Origin: Mangrovicella endophytica
Lineage (GTDB): Bacteria > Pseudomonadota > Alphaproteobacteria > Rhizobiales > Rhizobiaceae
Direction of reading: 5' to 3'
Length of the DNA stretch: 64,000 bases
Assembly (NCBI RefSeq): GCF_002893625.1
Contig: NZ_PKMZ01000007.1
Coordinates: forward strand, 1 to 64,000
Shown here piece after piece: positions 7,930 to 16,623 of this stretch. A program made the position numbers and the translations under genes. The stretch's first letter is position 1, and the number at the start of each line of letters is the position of its first letter. The notes under the pieces are model-generated. The model was not told the origin of the DNA and did not search any database. It worked only from the letters and a program-made list of their open reading frames with translations.

Positions 7930-9759
7930 ATGCGCATCGTCACGAAGACCAATCTCGCCCTTGCCGGCGTCGTCGCCGTCGCGGCGCTGTTGAACTTCGG
8001 CGTTCTCGAAACCACGATCATGCCGCGCTTCCTCGACATCGAGTCGCAGGCGGCCAAGCGCAACCAGAGCCGGGTGATCGAAGCCATCCAGGTCCAGAAG
8101 GATCAGGTGGCAGCCTCCGCGCGCGACTACGCCTTCTGGGACGACAGCTACCTGTTCATGCAAGGGCAGCTGCCCGACTATGAGGAGAAGAACGTCAGCG
8201 CCGAGTCCCTGAAGGCGCTCAACGTCAACTTCTTTCTGGCGATCGATGCGTCGGGCGCGATCAGGCTGGACAAGGGTTTCGATTATTCAGGCGAGGAACC
8301 AAGGGTCGTCCAGCTGCTTCCGGGCGCGGAGCTGCGGGACGATCATCCGCTTCGTCGCATCCCCGCCGTGCCGGACTCCCAGAGCGGATTGGTGCGCACC
8401 GAGCTGGGCCTGATCGCCGTCGGCTATGCGCCTGTGCTGACGACGGAGCGGGAGGGGCCGGTCAAGGGCACTCTCGCCTTCGGCAAGCTCCTCGATGTCG
8501 AGGCGCTCCGCCAATCCACGCGGGTCGATTTCGAGCTTCTCCCGATCGATGCCGGTGCCAAGGCTGCGGACGGCGTGATCGAGACGAGCGATGCGATCCG
8601 CACACGGACAGTGATCGATGGGATCGACGGCAAGCCGCTTGCCGTTGTCGTATCGAAGACCGACCGGTTGATCTCGCTGGCCGGACGCCAGGCGATCTGG
8701 GTCGCGATGTCGCTCCTCGCAGTCGGTGGCGCGCTCCTCATCGTCACGCTGGCGGTGCTGCTGCGGCGCATCGTCATTGCGCGCGTGGAGCGCATGCGCT
8801 CGCACCTGATGACCGTGGCGGATACCGGCAGTCTCGACCCGCTTCCAGCCGATGGTCACGGCGACGAGCTGAGCGACACCGTCGAGACGTTCAACCGGAT
8901 GGCGGCGCAGCTCGCCGAGCTGCGCGAGACATTGCGCCGGCGCGACTACAATCACGGGGCCGCCGATCACGCCGCCGGTACGCTCCACAATATCCGCAAC
9001 GCAGTCAGCCCGATCAGTGCGATCGCCTGGGACCTGCTGCAAAGCGAGGACGCGGCCTGGAAGCAGAATCTGACGAAGGCGATGGAGCAGCTGGCGGACC
9101 CTGACCTGGAACCGGCGCGGGCACAGAAGTTGAACCAGTTCGTCGTCCTGTCTGCGGCACGGCTCGTCGAGGAGGGGGCGCAGCGCAAGGCGGCACTGGA
9201 GGATCTCGGTGCGATGGTCCGCCATGTCGACCGGATCCTGAAGGACGATGACGCGGTCTCGCAAAGCGAGCGCATGTTCGAGACCATCGATCTGAGATCC
9301 TGCGTCGCGACGGCTGCTGTCATGATCCGGGGACGAACCGGGGTCGAACTCGCTTCCGACCTGCCGGAGGATGCGCGTGTCACCGGCCACAGGATCCCGC
9401 TGGAGCAGGTGCTCGCCAATCTGCTCGTGAACGCCGCCGAAGCGATCGACGCCAAGGGCGGAGACGGCAGCATCAAGGTCAGCATTCGTCAGGTGCAGCA
9501 CGCTGGCGGGCCCGCGCTCGATGTTCAGGTCCGCGACACCGGCGACGGCATTCCGGCCGAGCGGCTGGGGCAGATCTTCGAGAAGGGCTTCTCGACACGC
9601 CGCGAGCGATCGAGCGGACTTGGCCTGCACTGGTGTGCGAATGCGGTGAACGCCATGAAGGGTCGGCTCTATGCGGAAAGCGAAGGTGCCGACCGCGGTG
9701 CGACACTGCATCTCGTCCTGCCCGCGCCCGCCGCGAGTGCCCTGAAGGAGGCGGCATGA
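7930..9759 (+). CDS. CHASE4-domain sensor histidine kinase
   Basis: A 609-residue membrane kinase. It has a transmembrane helix at about 8-28, a periplasmic CHASE4 sensor (about 30-250, with ARDYAFWDDSYLFM), a second helix at about 254-278, a HAMP linker to about 330, a dimerisation/phosphoacceptor segment and a HATPase domain. The latter shows LANLLVNAAEAID (N box), DTGDGIP, FEKGFSTRRERSSGLGLHW and a final Gly-rich strand. The phosphoacceptor is atypical: GTLHNIRNAVSPI (His353) instead of the usual SHELRTP. The start was chosen for its GGAGG site and good membrane anchor. The next gene starts inside its stop codon, so it surely signals to that REC-GGDEF-EAL protein and sets cyclic-di-GMP from a periplasmic cue. 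Confidence 0.92.
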   Translation: MRIVTKTNLALAGVVAVAALLNFGVLETTIMPRFLDIESQAAKRNQSRVIEAIQVQKDQVAASARDYAFWDDSYLFMQGQLPDYEEKNVSAESLKALNVNFFLAIDASGAIRLDKGFDYSGEEPRVVQLLPGAELRDDHPLRRIPAVPDSQSGLVRTELGLIAVGYAPVLTTEREGPVKGTLAFGKLLDVEALRQSTRVDFELLPIDAGAKAADGVIETSDAIRTRTVIDGIDGKPLAVVVSKTDRLISLAGRQAIWVAMSLLAVGGALLIVTLAVLLRRIVIARVERMRSHLMTVADTGSLDPLPADGHGDELSDTVETFNRMAAQLAELRETLRRRDYNHGAADHAAGTLHNIRNAVSPISAIAWDLLQSEDAAWKQNLTKAMEQLADPDLEPARAQKLNQFVVLSAARLVEEGAQRKAALEDLGAMVRHVDRILKDDDAVSQSERMFETIDLRSCVATAAVMIRGRTGVELASDLPEDARVTGHRIPLEQVLANLLVNAAEAIDAKGGDGSIKVSIRQVQHAGGPALDVQVRDTGDGIPAERLGQIFEKGFSTRRERSSGLGLHWCANAVNAMKGRLYAESEGADRGATLHLVLPAPAASALKEAA

Positions 9760-11633
9760 CATCGTCCGACAAGGCACGGCGGGTTCTCGTCGCCGATGAC
9801 GAAGCACAGGTGCTCGATGCATATCGGCGGGTCCTCGAGGGATTGACGGGATCTGGCGACAGCGAGGCCACCGAGCTGGACGCGTTGTCAGCCGAGCTGT
9901 TCGGAGAGGAGCCGACCGCGGTTGCGGCTGATGCGCTGCTCAGCGACGTCGTCTATTGCCGGCAGGGCGAACAGGCGGTCCGCGCGGTCGCCGAAGCCTG
10001 CACGAGCGGTCGTCCCTTCGCCATCGTGTTTCTCGACATGCGCATGCCGCCAGGCATGGACGGGCTGGAAACGGCACGGCGTATCCGCGCCATCGATGCG
10101 GACGTGAACATCGTCATCGTGACCGGCTATTCGGATCACAAGCCTTCGGAAATCGCTGCGGCGGTCGGGGGAGCCGAAAAGCTCTTCTACCTCTTGAAGC
10201 CCTTCGACGGCGGCGAGCTCCAGCAGCTGACATCGGCGCTTGCCAGCCGCTGGACGGCCGATATCGGGATCGCGGAGGAGCTCGCCAGCCGTGTCGCCGA
10301 ACTGGAGGCGATGAACGCGAAGCTGAAGGCAAGCGAGGCGCAGGCACAAGCGGCTGCGCAGACGGACGCGCTGACGGGTCTGTCGAACCGGACCGGTCTC
10401 AGCCTGCGCTTCAAGACCGAAGCCGAGCGCGCCGCCTCGAGCGGCAGCCAGCTTGCCGTCCTTTATCTCGATCTCGACCGCTTCAAGGATGTGAACGATT
10501 CGCTCGGCCACGAAATGGGCGACGAGTTGATCCGCGAGTTCGCGCGCCGCATCCGCGCCGCCACCGGCACGCAGGGTTACGCCGCGCGGCTCGGCGGCGA
10601 CGAATTCGCCGTCATCTCCACCAGCCCAGGCGAGGCCGCCGAGCTTGGACGCCGCCTTCTCGAGGCCTGCTCGGCGCCTTACAGGCTCGGCGATCACGCG
10701 ATCCAGACCGGGGTTTCCATCGGGGTCGCCTATTCCGATCCCGGCCGGCCTGATCTCGTCGAGGCGATGCGGCGTGCCGACATCGCGCTCTACGCGGGAA
10801 AGGCGGCCGGACGCGGCGTCCTGATCGAGTTCGATCCGTCCATGGAGCGGGATTTCCTCGGTGCCCAGCGCATGGCGCATGATCTGGCTAAGGCCATCGC
10901 CGAGGATGCGCTGGCGCTGCACTATCAGCCACTTGTGGGTGCCGAGGGGCTACCGCTCAGCGGCGTGGAGGCCCTGCTTCGCTGGACGGTCCCGGGACGC
11001 GGCGTCATTCCGCCGATGACGGTCGTCGAGGTGGCCGAAAAGAGCGACCTCATTCACAGGCTGGGCGACTGGGTTCTGCGCCGCGCCTTCACCGATTCAA
11101 GGCGTTGGCCCGATCTGATCACGGCCGTAAACCTCTCTCCGGTCCAGTTCGGAGCTCCGAATTTCGTCGCTCGGCTGGTTGCGCTTGCAGCGGAGACCGG
11201 CGCGGATCCCCGCATGATCGAGCTGGAGGTCACCGAAACGGTGCTGATCGGCGACATGGCCGAGGCCGCACGAAAGTTCCGGCAGCTGAAGGAGGCCGGC
11301 TTTCGCATCGTGCTCGACGACTTCGGCAGCGGCTATGCCGGCCTCGGCTATCTCAGCCAGATCCCCTTCGACAAGCTGAAGATCGACCGCTCCTTCGTGG
11401 AGAACCTGCGCGCCAAGCCCGGTGCGGAAGGCGTCATCCGCTCGATCATCATCCTGGCGCAGTCGCTCGGGCTGACGACCACAGCGGAAGGCGTCGAGGA
11501 CACCGAACAGCACCTGTTCCTGAAGCAGGCCGGGTGCTCGCATATGCAGGGCTTCCTGTTTGGCCGCCCCATGCTCGCCGATGATCTCGTGCGTCTACGC
11601 CATTGCGGCCAGCCAATGAAGGCAAGCGCCTGA
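9756..11633 (+). CDS. Response regulator with GGDEF and EAL domains (c-di-GMP turnover)
   Basis: A 625-residue protein that starts in a four-base overlap (ATGA) with the kinase. Domains are a receiver (acidic pair 14-15, phospho-acceptor Asp94 in VFLDMRMPP, Thr123, Lys148), a coiled coil at about 170-203, a diguanylate cyclase with intact GGDEF (280-284), and a phosphodiesterase with EALLRW (405-410), DDFGSGYAGLGYL, KIDRSFV and EGVED. Both output domains look competent. The receiver carries about 35-40 extra residues between the acidic pair and Asp94. Phosphorylation by the adjacent CHASE4 kinase should shift the balance of cyclic-di-GMP synthesis and breakdown. Confidence 0.94.
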   Translation: MTSSDKARRVLVADDEAQVLDAYRRVLEGLTGSGDSEATELDALSAELFGEEPTAVAADALLSDVVYCRQGEQAVRAVAEACTSGRPFAIVFLDMRMPPGMDGLETARRIRAIDADVNIVIVTGYSDHKPSEIAAAVGGAEKLFYLLKPFDGGELQQLTSALASRWTADIGIAEELASRVAELEAMNAKLKASEAQAQAAAQTDALTGLSNRTGLSLRFKTEAERAASSGSQLAVLYLDLDRFKDVNDSLGHEMGDELIREFARRIRAATGTQGYAARLGGDEFAVISTSPGEAAELGRRLLEACSAPYRLGDHAIQTGVSIGVAYSDPGRPDLVEAMRRADIALYAGKAAGRGVLIEFDPSMERDFLGAQRMAHDLAKAIAEDALALHYQPLVGAEGLPLSGVEALLRWTVPGRGVIPPMTVVEVAEKSDLIHRLGDWVLRRAFTDSRRWPDLITAVNLSPVQFGAPNFVARLVALAAETGADPRMIELEVTETVLIGDMAEAARKFRQLKEAGFRIVLDDFGSGYAGLGYLSQIPFDKLKIDRSFVENLRAKPGAEGVIRSIIILAQSLGLTTTAEGVEDTEQHLFLKQAGCSHMQGFLFGRPMLADDLVRLRHCGQPMKASA

Positions 11634-11744
11634 GAGGCTGCGTCTCGGCGGACCGGCACAAGGCGGGGCCTCTGGGCTCCGGACGGCTTCACGCGCCCCG
11701 GAGCGGACCCTCCACTTGCCATCGGTTCACGCGGCACGCCTCGC

Positions 11745-12812
11745 TCAGGTGCTTTGCCGCTCCACCAGCTCAAAGCCGAGCTCGACCACCCGCTGCTCTC
11801 TTGCGCGGCCCTGCAGGCGTTCCACGATGAGGTCAGCCGCCATCTGACCGATCGCCTTGCGGGGAAAGCGGATGGTGGTGAGGGGCGGCGACATGCGCTC
11901 GGCAAGACCAACGTCGTCGAAGCCGGCGACGGCAAGCCGCTCAGGGACGGCGATGCCCTGCCGGTTGGCCTCCAGGAGAACGCCGATCGCCAGAATGTCG
12001 GAGGCAGCGAAGATGCAGTCGATGTCGGGGCGCCGGGCGAGGAGCTGAACCAGCGCCTTGGCACCGGCATCGTAGTCGAACGGCGCGCGTTGGATGAGCT
12101 CGCGCTCATAAGGGATGCCGCCCTCGCTCAAGGCGGCGCGATAGCCTGCCTCGCGCTGGACGGTCCGGTCATTGCCCCGCTTGAGACCGCCGATATAGCC
12201 GATCCTGCGATAGCCTCGCTGCAGCAGGAAGCGTGTCATGGCGTGCGAGGCGTCGAAGTTCGAGATGCCGACGGAAGCATCGATGGGCGAGGAACACGTG
12301 TTCCAGATCTCCACCACTGGCAGGCCGGACGACTTCAGGAGGGCCGCAGCCGCCGGCGTATGGGTATAGCCCGTCACAACGATGGCTTCGGGCTGGCGGG
12401 CGATGAAGGTACGGATCAGCGCCTCCTCCTGGTCCAGACCGTAGTTGGACTGCCCGATCACCAGGTGAAAGCCGGCCCGCTGCAGCACCTCGGACATGGC
12501 CTCGATCGTATCGGCGAAGATCGAGTGGGAGATCGTCGGCACGATGGCCGCAACCATGTGCGAGCGATTCGAGCGCAGCGTCCCTGCGGCGGTGTTGGGA
12601 ATGTAGTTCAGCTTGCGCACCGCATCGGTGATCCGGGCACGGATCTTCTCCGACACCTGTTCGGGGCTTCGCAGGGCACGGGACACGGTCATGGTGCCGA
12701 CACCCGCCTCGCGGGCGACGTCGGCCATGGTTGCCCGCGTCCTGGTCTGCGCCGCAGCGCCAGGCGGTGTCGGCTGTTCCTGTTGATCGCGTTCCAAGCC
12801 GTCGTACCCCAT
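11745..12812 (-). CDS. LacI-family transcriptional regulator
   Basis: A 355-residue LacI/GntR-type repressor. The helix-turn-helix and hinge are TMADVAREAGVGTMTVSRALRSP (about 28-50) and IPNTAAGTLRSNRS, followed by a periplasmic-binding-protein-like effector domain (VAAIVPTISHSIFADTIEAM onward). A 27-residue polar extension precedes the HTH, so the true start could be slightly later. It is divergent from the NitT/TauT-type ABC operon. The perfect inverted repeat at 12910-12939 lies between them and is its likely binding site. Its effector is probably a sugar-like intermediate of the transketolase pathway it faces. Confidence 0.9.
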   Translation of the reverse strand: MGYDGLERDQQEQPTPPGAAAQTRTRATMADVAREAGVGTMTVSRALRSPEQVSEKIRARITDAVRKLNYIPNTAAGTLRSNRSHMVAAIVPTISHSIFADTIEAMSEVLQRAGFHLVIGQSNYGLDQEEALIRTFIARQPEAIVVTGYTHTPAAAALLKSSGLPVVEIWNTCSSPIDASVGISNFDASHAMTRFLLQRGYRRIGYIGGLKRGNDRTVQREAGYRAALSEGGIPYERELIQRAPFDYDAGAKALVQLLARRPDIDCIFAASDILAIGVLLEANRQGIAVPERLAVAGFDDVGLAERMSPPLTTIRFPRKAIGQMAADLIVERLQGRAREQRVVELGFELVERQST

Positions 12813-12909
12813 CCGCGCGATGACCGGCGCTTCTACACGAGCTGATTGTATGCCGGCAGGGCGCCTGCGACAGCCCTTGGCGAAATCATCTCACGACAGG
12901 CTTTACAAT

Positions 12910-12939
12910 GGTATCGATATCGCGTCTGATATCGATACC
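12910..12939. promoter_or_regulatory. Tandem LacI-type operators forming a 30-bp inverted repeat
   Basis: GGTATCGATATC and its exact reverse complement GATATCGATACC are separated by six bases (gcgtct). Each arm itself contains the palindrome TATCGATA with a central CG, as LacI-family operators usually do. The two CG centres are 18 bp apart. The element lies 98 bp upstream of the lacI-type start and 52 bp upstream of the first permease start. Confidence 0.8.
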
Positions 12940-12990
12940 AACGGCGGTCAAGAGAGCAGAAACTCCATTCGCCCAAGGGAGGATCAGTCA

Positions 12991-13800
12991 ATGGCGCAAG
13001 CTGTACGGGCCGGAAGGCGCGGCCGGGCCGGCATGCCGCAGGTGGTCTCGCGAGGCGGTCTCCTGTCGTTTCTGGTGGTGCTCGGCCTGTGGGCTCTCGC
13101 CACGGGGCCGCTCGACCTCGTCGGCCCCGCACGCTTTCCAAGCCCCGCCGACTTCTGGCAGTCTGGCGTCCAGATCGTCACTCGCGGCTATGCCGGCGGA
13201 ACGCTGCTGACGCAGGTCTGGCATAGCCTGCGTTTGGTGCTGTTCGGCTTCGTGGTTGCTTCTGCGACGGGCGTCGGGCTGGGGCTCCTGATGGGCCTCA
13301 GCCCCCGCGCCGAAAAGCTGATCAACCCGACCTTTCTTCTGCTGCGTCCGATCCCGCCGCTCGCCTGGATTCCGCTGGCGATCCTCTGGTTCGGGCTTGG
13401 CGATGCCGCCAAGATCTTCGTCATCTGGTATGCCGCCTTCGTTCCCTCGGTGATCAACACGCTGACCGGCGTGCGCGGAGTCGACCGCACGATCCTGTCG
13501 GCTGCGGAAGTGCATGGCGCATCCCGCAGCCAGCTGGTTCGGGACGTCGTCATTCCTGCCGCCCTTCCGATGATCTTCACGGGCCTGCGCCTGTCGCTGC
13601 AGGCCTGTTGGACGACATTGGTGGCGGCCGAGCTGGTGGGAGCCTTCTTTGGCATCGGGCGCGTGCTGATGACGGCGTCGCAGGACGTCAATCCCGGGAT
13701 GATCCTCTTCGCCATGGTCTGTGTCGCCATCTTGGGCGCCGGAACGACCTGGCTCCTCGGGACGCTCGAACGCAGGGCTATGCCATGGAGGCAGGCATGA
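12991..13800 (+). CDS. NitT/TauT-family ABC transporter permease 1
   Basis: A 269-residue permease of the SsuC/TauC class with about six membrane helices and the coupling loop EVHGASRSQLVRDVVIPAALPMIFTGLRLSL. I start it at the ATG giving MAQAVRAGRR, preceded by a strong AAGGGAGGA site at 12974-12982; an upstream in-frame start would run through the operator. It overlaps the second permease by four bases. Transporters of this class carry sulfonates, nitrate, cyanate, pyrimidine precursors and some aromatics. The substrate here is unknown, and the downstream dehydrogenase and transketolase suggest a sugar-like or sulfonated C3-C6 compound. Confidence 0.9.
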   Translation: MAQAVRAGRRGRAGMPQVVSRGGLLSFLVVLGLWALATGPLDLVGPARFPSPADFWQSGVQIVTRGYAGGTLLTQVWHSLRLVLFGFVVASATGVGLGLLMGLSPRAEKLINPTFLLLRPIPPLAWIPLAILWFGLGDAAKIFVIWYAAFVPSVINTLTGVRGVDRTILSAAEVHGASRSQLVRDVVIPAALPMIFTGLRLSLQACWTTLVAAELVGAFFGIGRVLMTASQDVNPGMILFAMVCVAILGAGTTWLLGTLERRAMPWRQA

Positions 13801-14633
13801 CGACGCTGTCGAATGCCGCGAACGCGACTGCCCCGAAGGCGGCACGCCGCATGCGCCGCCGGTTGCCCGGCATCGGCGAGAGCCTCGTCCTCTCGCTGGC
13901 AGGCTTTGCCATCCTGTTCGGCGGCTGGTGGCTGCTGGCGCGATCAGGGCTGGTGCCGGAGCAGGTGCTGCCGGGACCGGATGCGGTGCTGGCGGAGATC
14001 CTGCACCTGATGCGCACACCCTTCGCCGGCAGCACCCTCCAGATGCACCTTCTCTCCAGCATCGGCCGCTACCTCATGGGTCTGGCGCTGGCCGTTGCCG
14101 TCGGGCTGCCGCTCGGCCTCCTGATGGGTTGGTCGCGGCGCGTGGAGCGGGCCATCAGCCCGGTGTTCGAAGCCCTTCGCTTTATTGCGCCGATCGCCTG
14201 GCTCCCCTTTGCCACGCTCTGGTTCGGGACGGGTATCGGCGGGCCCATCCTGATCATCTTCTCCGGCGCCTTTCCACCCTGCGTGATCAACGCCTATTAC
14301 GGCGCCAAGCTGATCCCGACGCCGATCCTGGAGGCCTCCCGCACACTCGGCGCGAGCTCGCTGCGGATGCTGACGGATGTCCTTGCGCCCGGCGCTCTGC
14401 CCTCGATCATTGCCGGTGTCCGCATCGCCGCGGGAATCGGCTGGCAGTCGCTCGTGGGGGCCGAGCTCATCGTCGTCTCGTCCGGCGTCGGCTACCTCAT
14501 GATGCAGGGCCAGACCAACCTCTCGACCGCGGTCGTCATGGCCGGCATGGCGGCCATCGGCGTCACCGGCTTTGCCATCGATGTCTTGCTGCGCCTCATC
14601 GAGTCTCGAATCCAGAAAGGGGCACTCGCATGA
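13797..14633 (+). CDS. NitT/TauT-family ABC transporter permease 2
   Basis: A 278-residue permease of the same class as the preceding gene. A cytoplasmic Arg-rich N-terminus is followed by helices from about residue 30, and the coupling loop is EASRTLGASSLRMLTDVLAPGALPSIIAGVRIA. It overlaps the previous gene and the following ATPase by four bases each. Having two different permease genes, rather than one forming a homodimer as in TauC/SsuC, is a small departure from the usual sulfonate transporter layout. Confidence 0.9.
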   Translation: MTTLSNAANATAPKAARRMRRRLPGIGESLVLSLAGFAILFGGWWLLARSGLVPEQVLPGPDAVLAEILHLMRTPFAGSTLQMHLLSSIGRYLMGLALAVAVGLPLGLLMGWSRRVERAISPVFEALRFIAPIAWLPFATLWFGTGIGGPILIIFSGAFPPCVINAYYGAKLIPTPILEASRTLGASSLRMLTDVLAPGALPSIIAGVRIAAGIGWQSLVGAELIVVSSGVGYLMMQGQTNLSTAVVMAGMAAIGVTGFAIDVLLRLIESRIQKGALA

Positions 14634-15451
14634 TCTCGCCGTCCACAGCGACTTCGGGGCCCGACATCGCCTTTCGCAAGGTGTCTAAGGTCTACGGCAA
14701 TGCCGAAGGCGGTTTCGTGGCGCTCGACAAGGTCGATCTCACCGTCTCCAGGCACGAGTTCGTCGCGATCGTCGGCCCGTCGGGCTGCGGCAAGACCACG
14801 CTGATGCGCATGGCGGCCGGCCTCGATTTCCCGACCTCCGGCGACGTTCTCGTGCGCGACCGGCAGGTCGAGGGACCGGGGCCTGATCGCGCGGTGGTCT
14901 TTCAGCAATTCGCGCTGATGCCGTGGAAGACGGTGCGCGACAATATCGGCTTCGGGCTGAAATGCCGGGGCGCCGCCCCGTCCGAGATCAAGCAGGTCAC
15001 GGATCGCTATATCACGATGATGCGCCTGCAGGGGCACGAGAGCGCCTTCCCTCACCAGCTATCGGGCGGCATGCAGCAGCGCGTTGCGATCGCCCGCTCC
15101 TATGCGGTGGATCCGGACGTGCTTCTGATGGACGAGCCGTTCGGTGCCCTCGATGCCCAGACTCGCCTCGTCATGCAGGAAGAGCTGGTCCAGCTCAGCC
15201 GCGTCAATCCGCGCACGGTCGTCTTCATCACGCACAGCGTCGAGGAGGCCGTGTTCCTGGCGGACCGGATCGTGGTGATGGGGCGCAATCCCGGGCGCAT
15301 CGTCGAGATCATCGACGTGAAGAGCCTGCGGCTGTCCGAACGCTGGGACGAGCTGCCGATCGAGGAGGTGATGGACCTCGAATCCTTCACCCACATGCGC
15401 ACGCGGGTCTGGAAGCTTCTGAAGGACACCAAGCGGAGCACCGCCGCCTGA
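14630..15451 (+). CDS. NitT/TauT-family ABC transporter ATP-binding protein
   Basis: A 273-residue ATPase of the SsuB/TauB/NrtD class. It shows Walker [13 protein letters not shown] (about 45-56), Q-loop VVFQQFALMPWKTV, signature [14 protein letters not shown], Walker B DVLLMDEPFGALDAQ and H-loop [17 protein letters not shown]. The C-terminal extension of about 45 residues after the ABC core is typical of this class. Its ATG sits in a four-base overlap with the second permease, so all membrane and ATPase parts are co-translated. Confidence 0.93.
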   Translation: MISPSTATSGPDIAFRKVSKVYGNAEGGFVALDKVDLTVSRHEFVAIVGPSGCGKTTLMRMAAGLDFPTSGDVLVRDRQVEGPGPDRAVVFQQFALMPWKTVRDNIGFGLKCRGAAPSEIKQVTDRYITMMRLQGHESAFPHQLSGGMQQRVAIARSYAVDPDVLLMDEPFGALDAQTRLVMQEELVQLSRVNPRTVVFITHSVEEAVFLADRIVVMGRNPGRIVEIIDVKSLRLSERWDELPIEEVMDLESFTHMRTRVWKLLKDTKRSTAA

Positions 15452-15526
15452 GCGGCAACGACATCGCCGCGCGCGGGCGGGAGGCTCCGCGTGGTGTCGC
15501 ATAACGAGAAACGGGAGGAGAATGAC

Positions 15527-16579
15527 ATGAACAGCATCGCCAGAATGCCGCTTGTCGCCATGGCGGCCATGATGTCGCTACCGTCGTCCTGGGCCATGGC
15601 TCAGGATGGGGCGGTCCCCATCAAGATCAGCTATCAGCCGGCGCTCTACGGCGTCTCGATCGAGATCGCGACCGACAAGGGCTGGTGGAAGGAGATCGGT
15701 CTCGAGCCAAGCTTCACCATCTTCCCGTCCGGTGCTCCGCAGATCGCCGCTGCTGCGGCGGGCGACTGGGACGTCGGCACGCTCGGCGCACCGCCGGCCG
15801 TTCTCGGCGCATCGCGTATCGATCTGAAGACGATCGGGCTCGCGACGGAAGAGGGCGAAGCCAACGTTCTGCTCGCCCCTAAAGACAAGGTCGCCGAGCT
15901 GAAGGCCAGCCCCGAGAGCATCAAGGGTCAGTCGATCCTGATCCCGACCAACTCGACCGCGGAATTCGCCGCCTGGAACTGCCTGCGCACCTATGGCCTG
16001 GCGATCGACGACGTGCAGTGGGTGAACTTGGCGCCGCCGCAGCTGGTTGCGGCCTTCGCCAACGGTACCGGCGGACTGGCAGGCATCTTCACGCCTTACG
16101 CCTATACGCTGAATGCCAAATCCGGCGCCGTGAAGCTCTGCAGCGCCAAGGATGCCGGTCTCACGCTTGTCTCCGCCATTGTGGCGCGCCCGCAGTACAT
16201 AGAGGAGCACAAGGATGCGGTCGCCAAGTTCATGGCAACCTATCTGCGTGCCGTGACCTGGCAGCGTCAGAACCCGGACGAGGCAGTCGGTTATCTCAAG
16301 GCCTTCTACGAGCGCAACGGCGTGCAACTGGACGAGACCTATCTGCGCCAGGAACTGACCACCGACCGCAAGCAGTACACGCTGGAGGAGCAGCTGAAGA
16401 CCTTCGCGCGTGACGGCAAGCCTTCGGAGATCGACCAGGCCTTCGACACGTTCGAGGACTACCTGATCACCAAGGGAACGCTGCAGAGCAAGATCGATCC
16501 GGGCAGCTTCGTGACGGACGATGTGCTGAAGCAGATCGCCGCCGATCCCAAGCTGAAGGCCTGGGCCGAGCTGAAATAA
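15527..16579 (+). CDS. NitT/TauT-family ABC transporter substrate-binding protein
   Basis: A 350-residue periplasmic binding protein. A GGGAGGAG site precedes the ATG giving MNSIARMPLVAMAAMMSL, a signal peptide cut after AMA. The mature part shows the family's order: ISYQPALYGVSIEIATDKGWWKEIGLEPSF, then GAPQIAAAAAGDWDVGTLGAPPAVLG, then the IPTNSTAEFAAWNCLRTYGL lobe. The acidic or amide residues that would reveal the ligand cannot be read reliably without a structure. It follows the ATPase by 75 bp and precedes the dehydrogenase. Confidence 0.9.
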   Translation: MNSIARMPLVAMAAMMSLPSSWAMAQDGAVPIKISYQPALYGVSIEIATDKGWWKEIGLEPSFTIFPSGAPQIAAAAAGDWDVGTLGAPPAVLGASRIDLKTIGLATEEGEANVLLAPKDKVAELKASPESIKGQSILIPTNSTAEFAAWNCLRTYGLAIDDVQWVNLAPPQLVAAFANGTGGLAGIFTPYAYTLNAKSGAVKLCSAKDAGLTLVSAIVARPQYIEEHKDAVAKFMATYLRAVTWQRQNPDEAVGYLKAFYERNGVQLDETYLRQELTTDRKQYTLEEQLKTFARDGKPSEIDQAFDTFEDYLITKGTLQSKIDPGSFVTDDVLKQIAADPKLKAWAELK

Positions 16580-16623
16580 GCCGGCCGTCGCTGATCCCGC
16601 CGCTTAAAACGGGCGTTCCCATC

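Noticed and set aside
7477-7993. Small plus-strand frames across the XRE-cupin/kinase gap
   Set aside because: They run through the tandem repeat and palindrome, overlap the regulator or kinase start, and have no conserved features.
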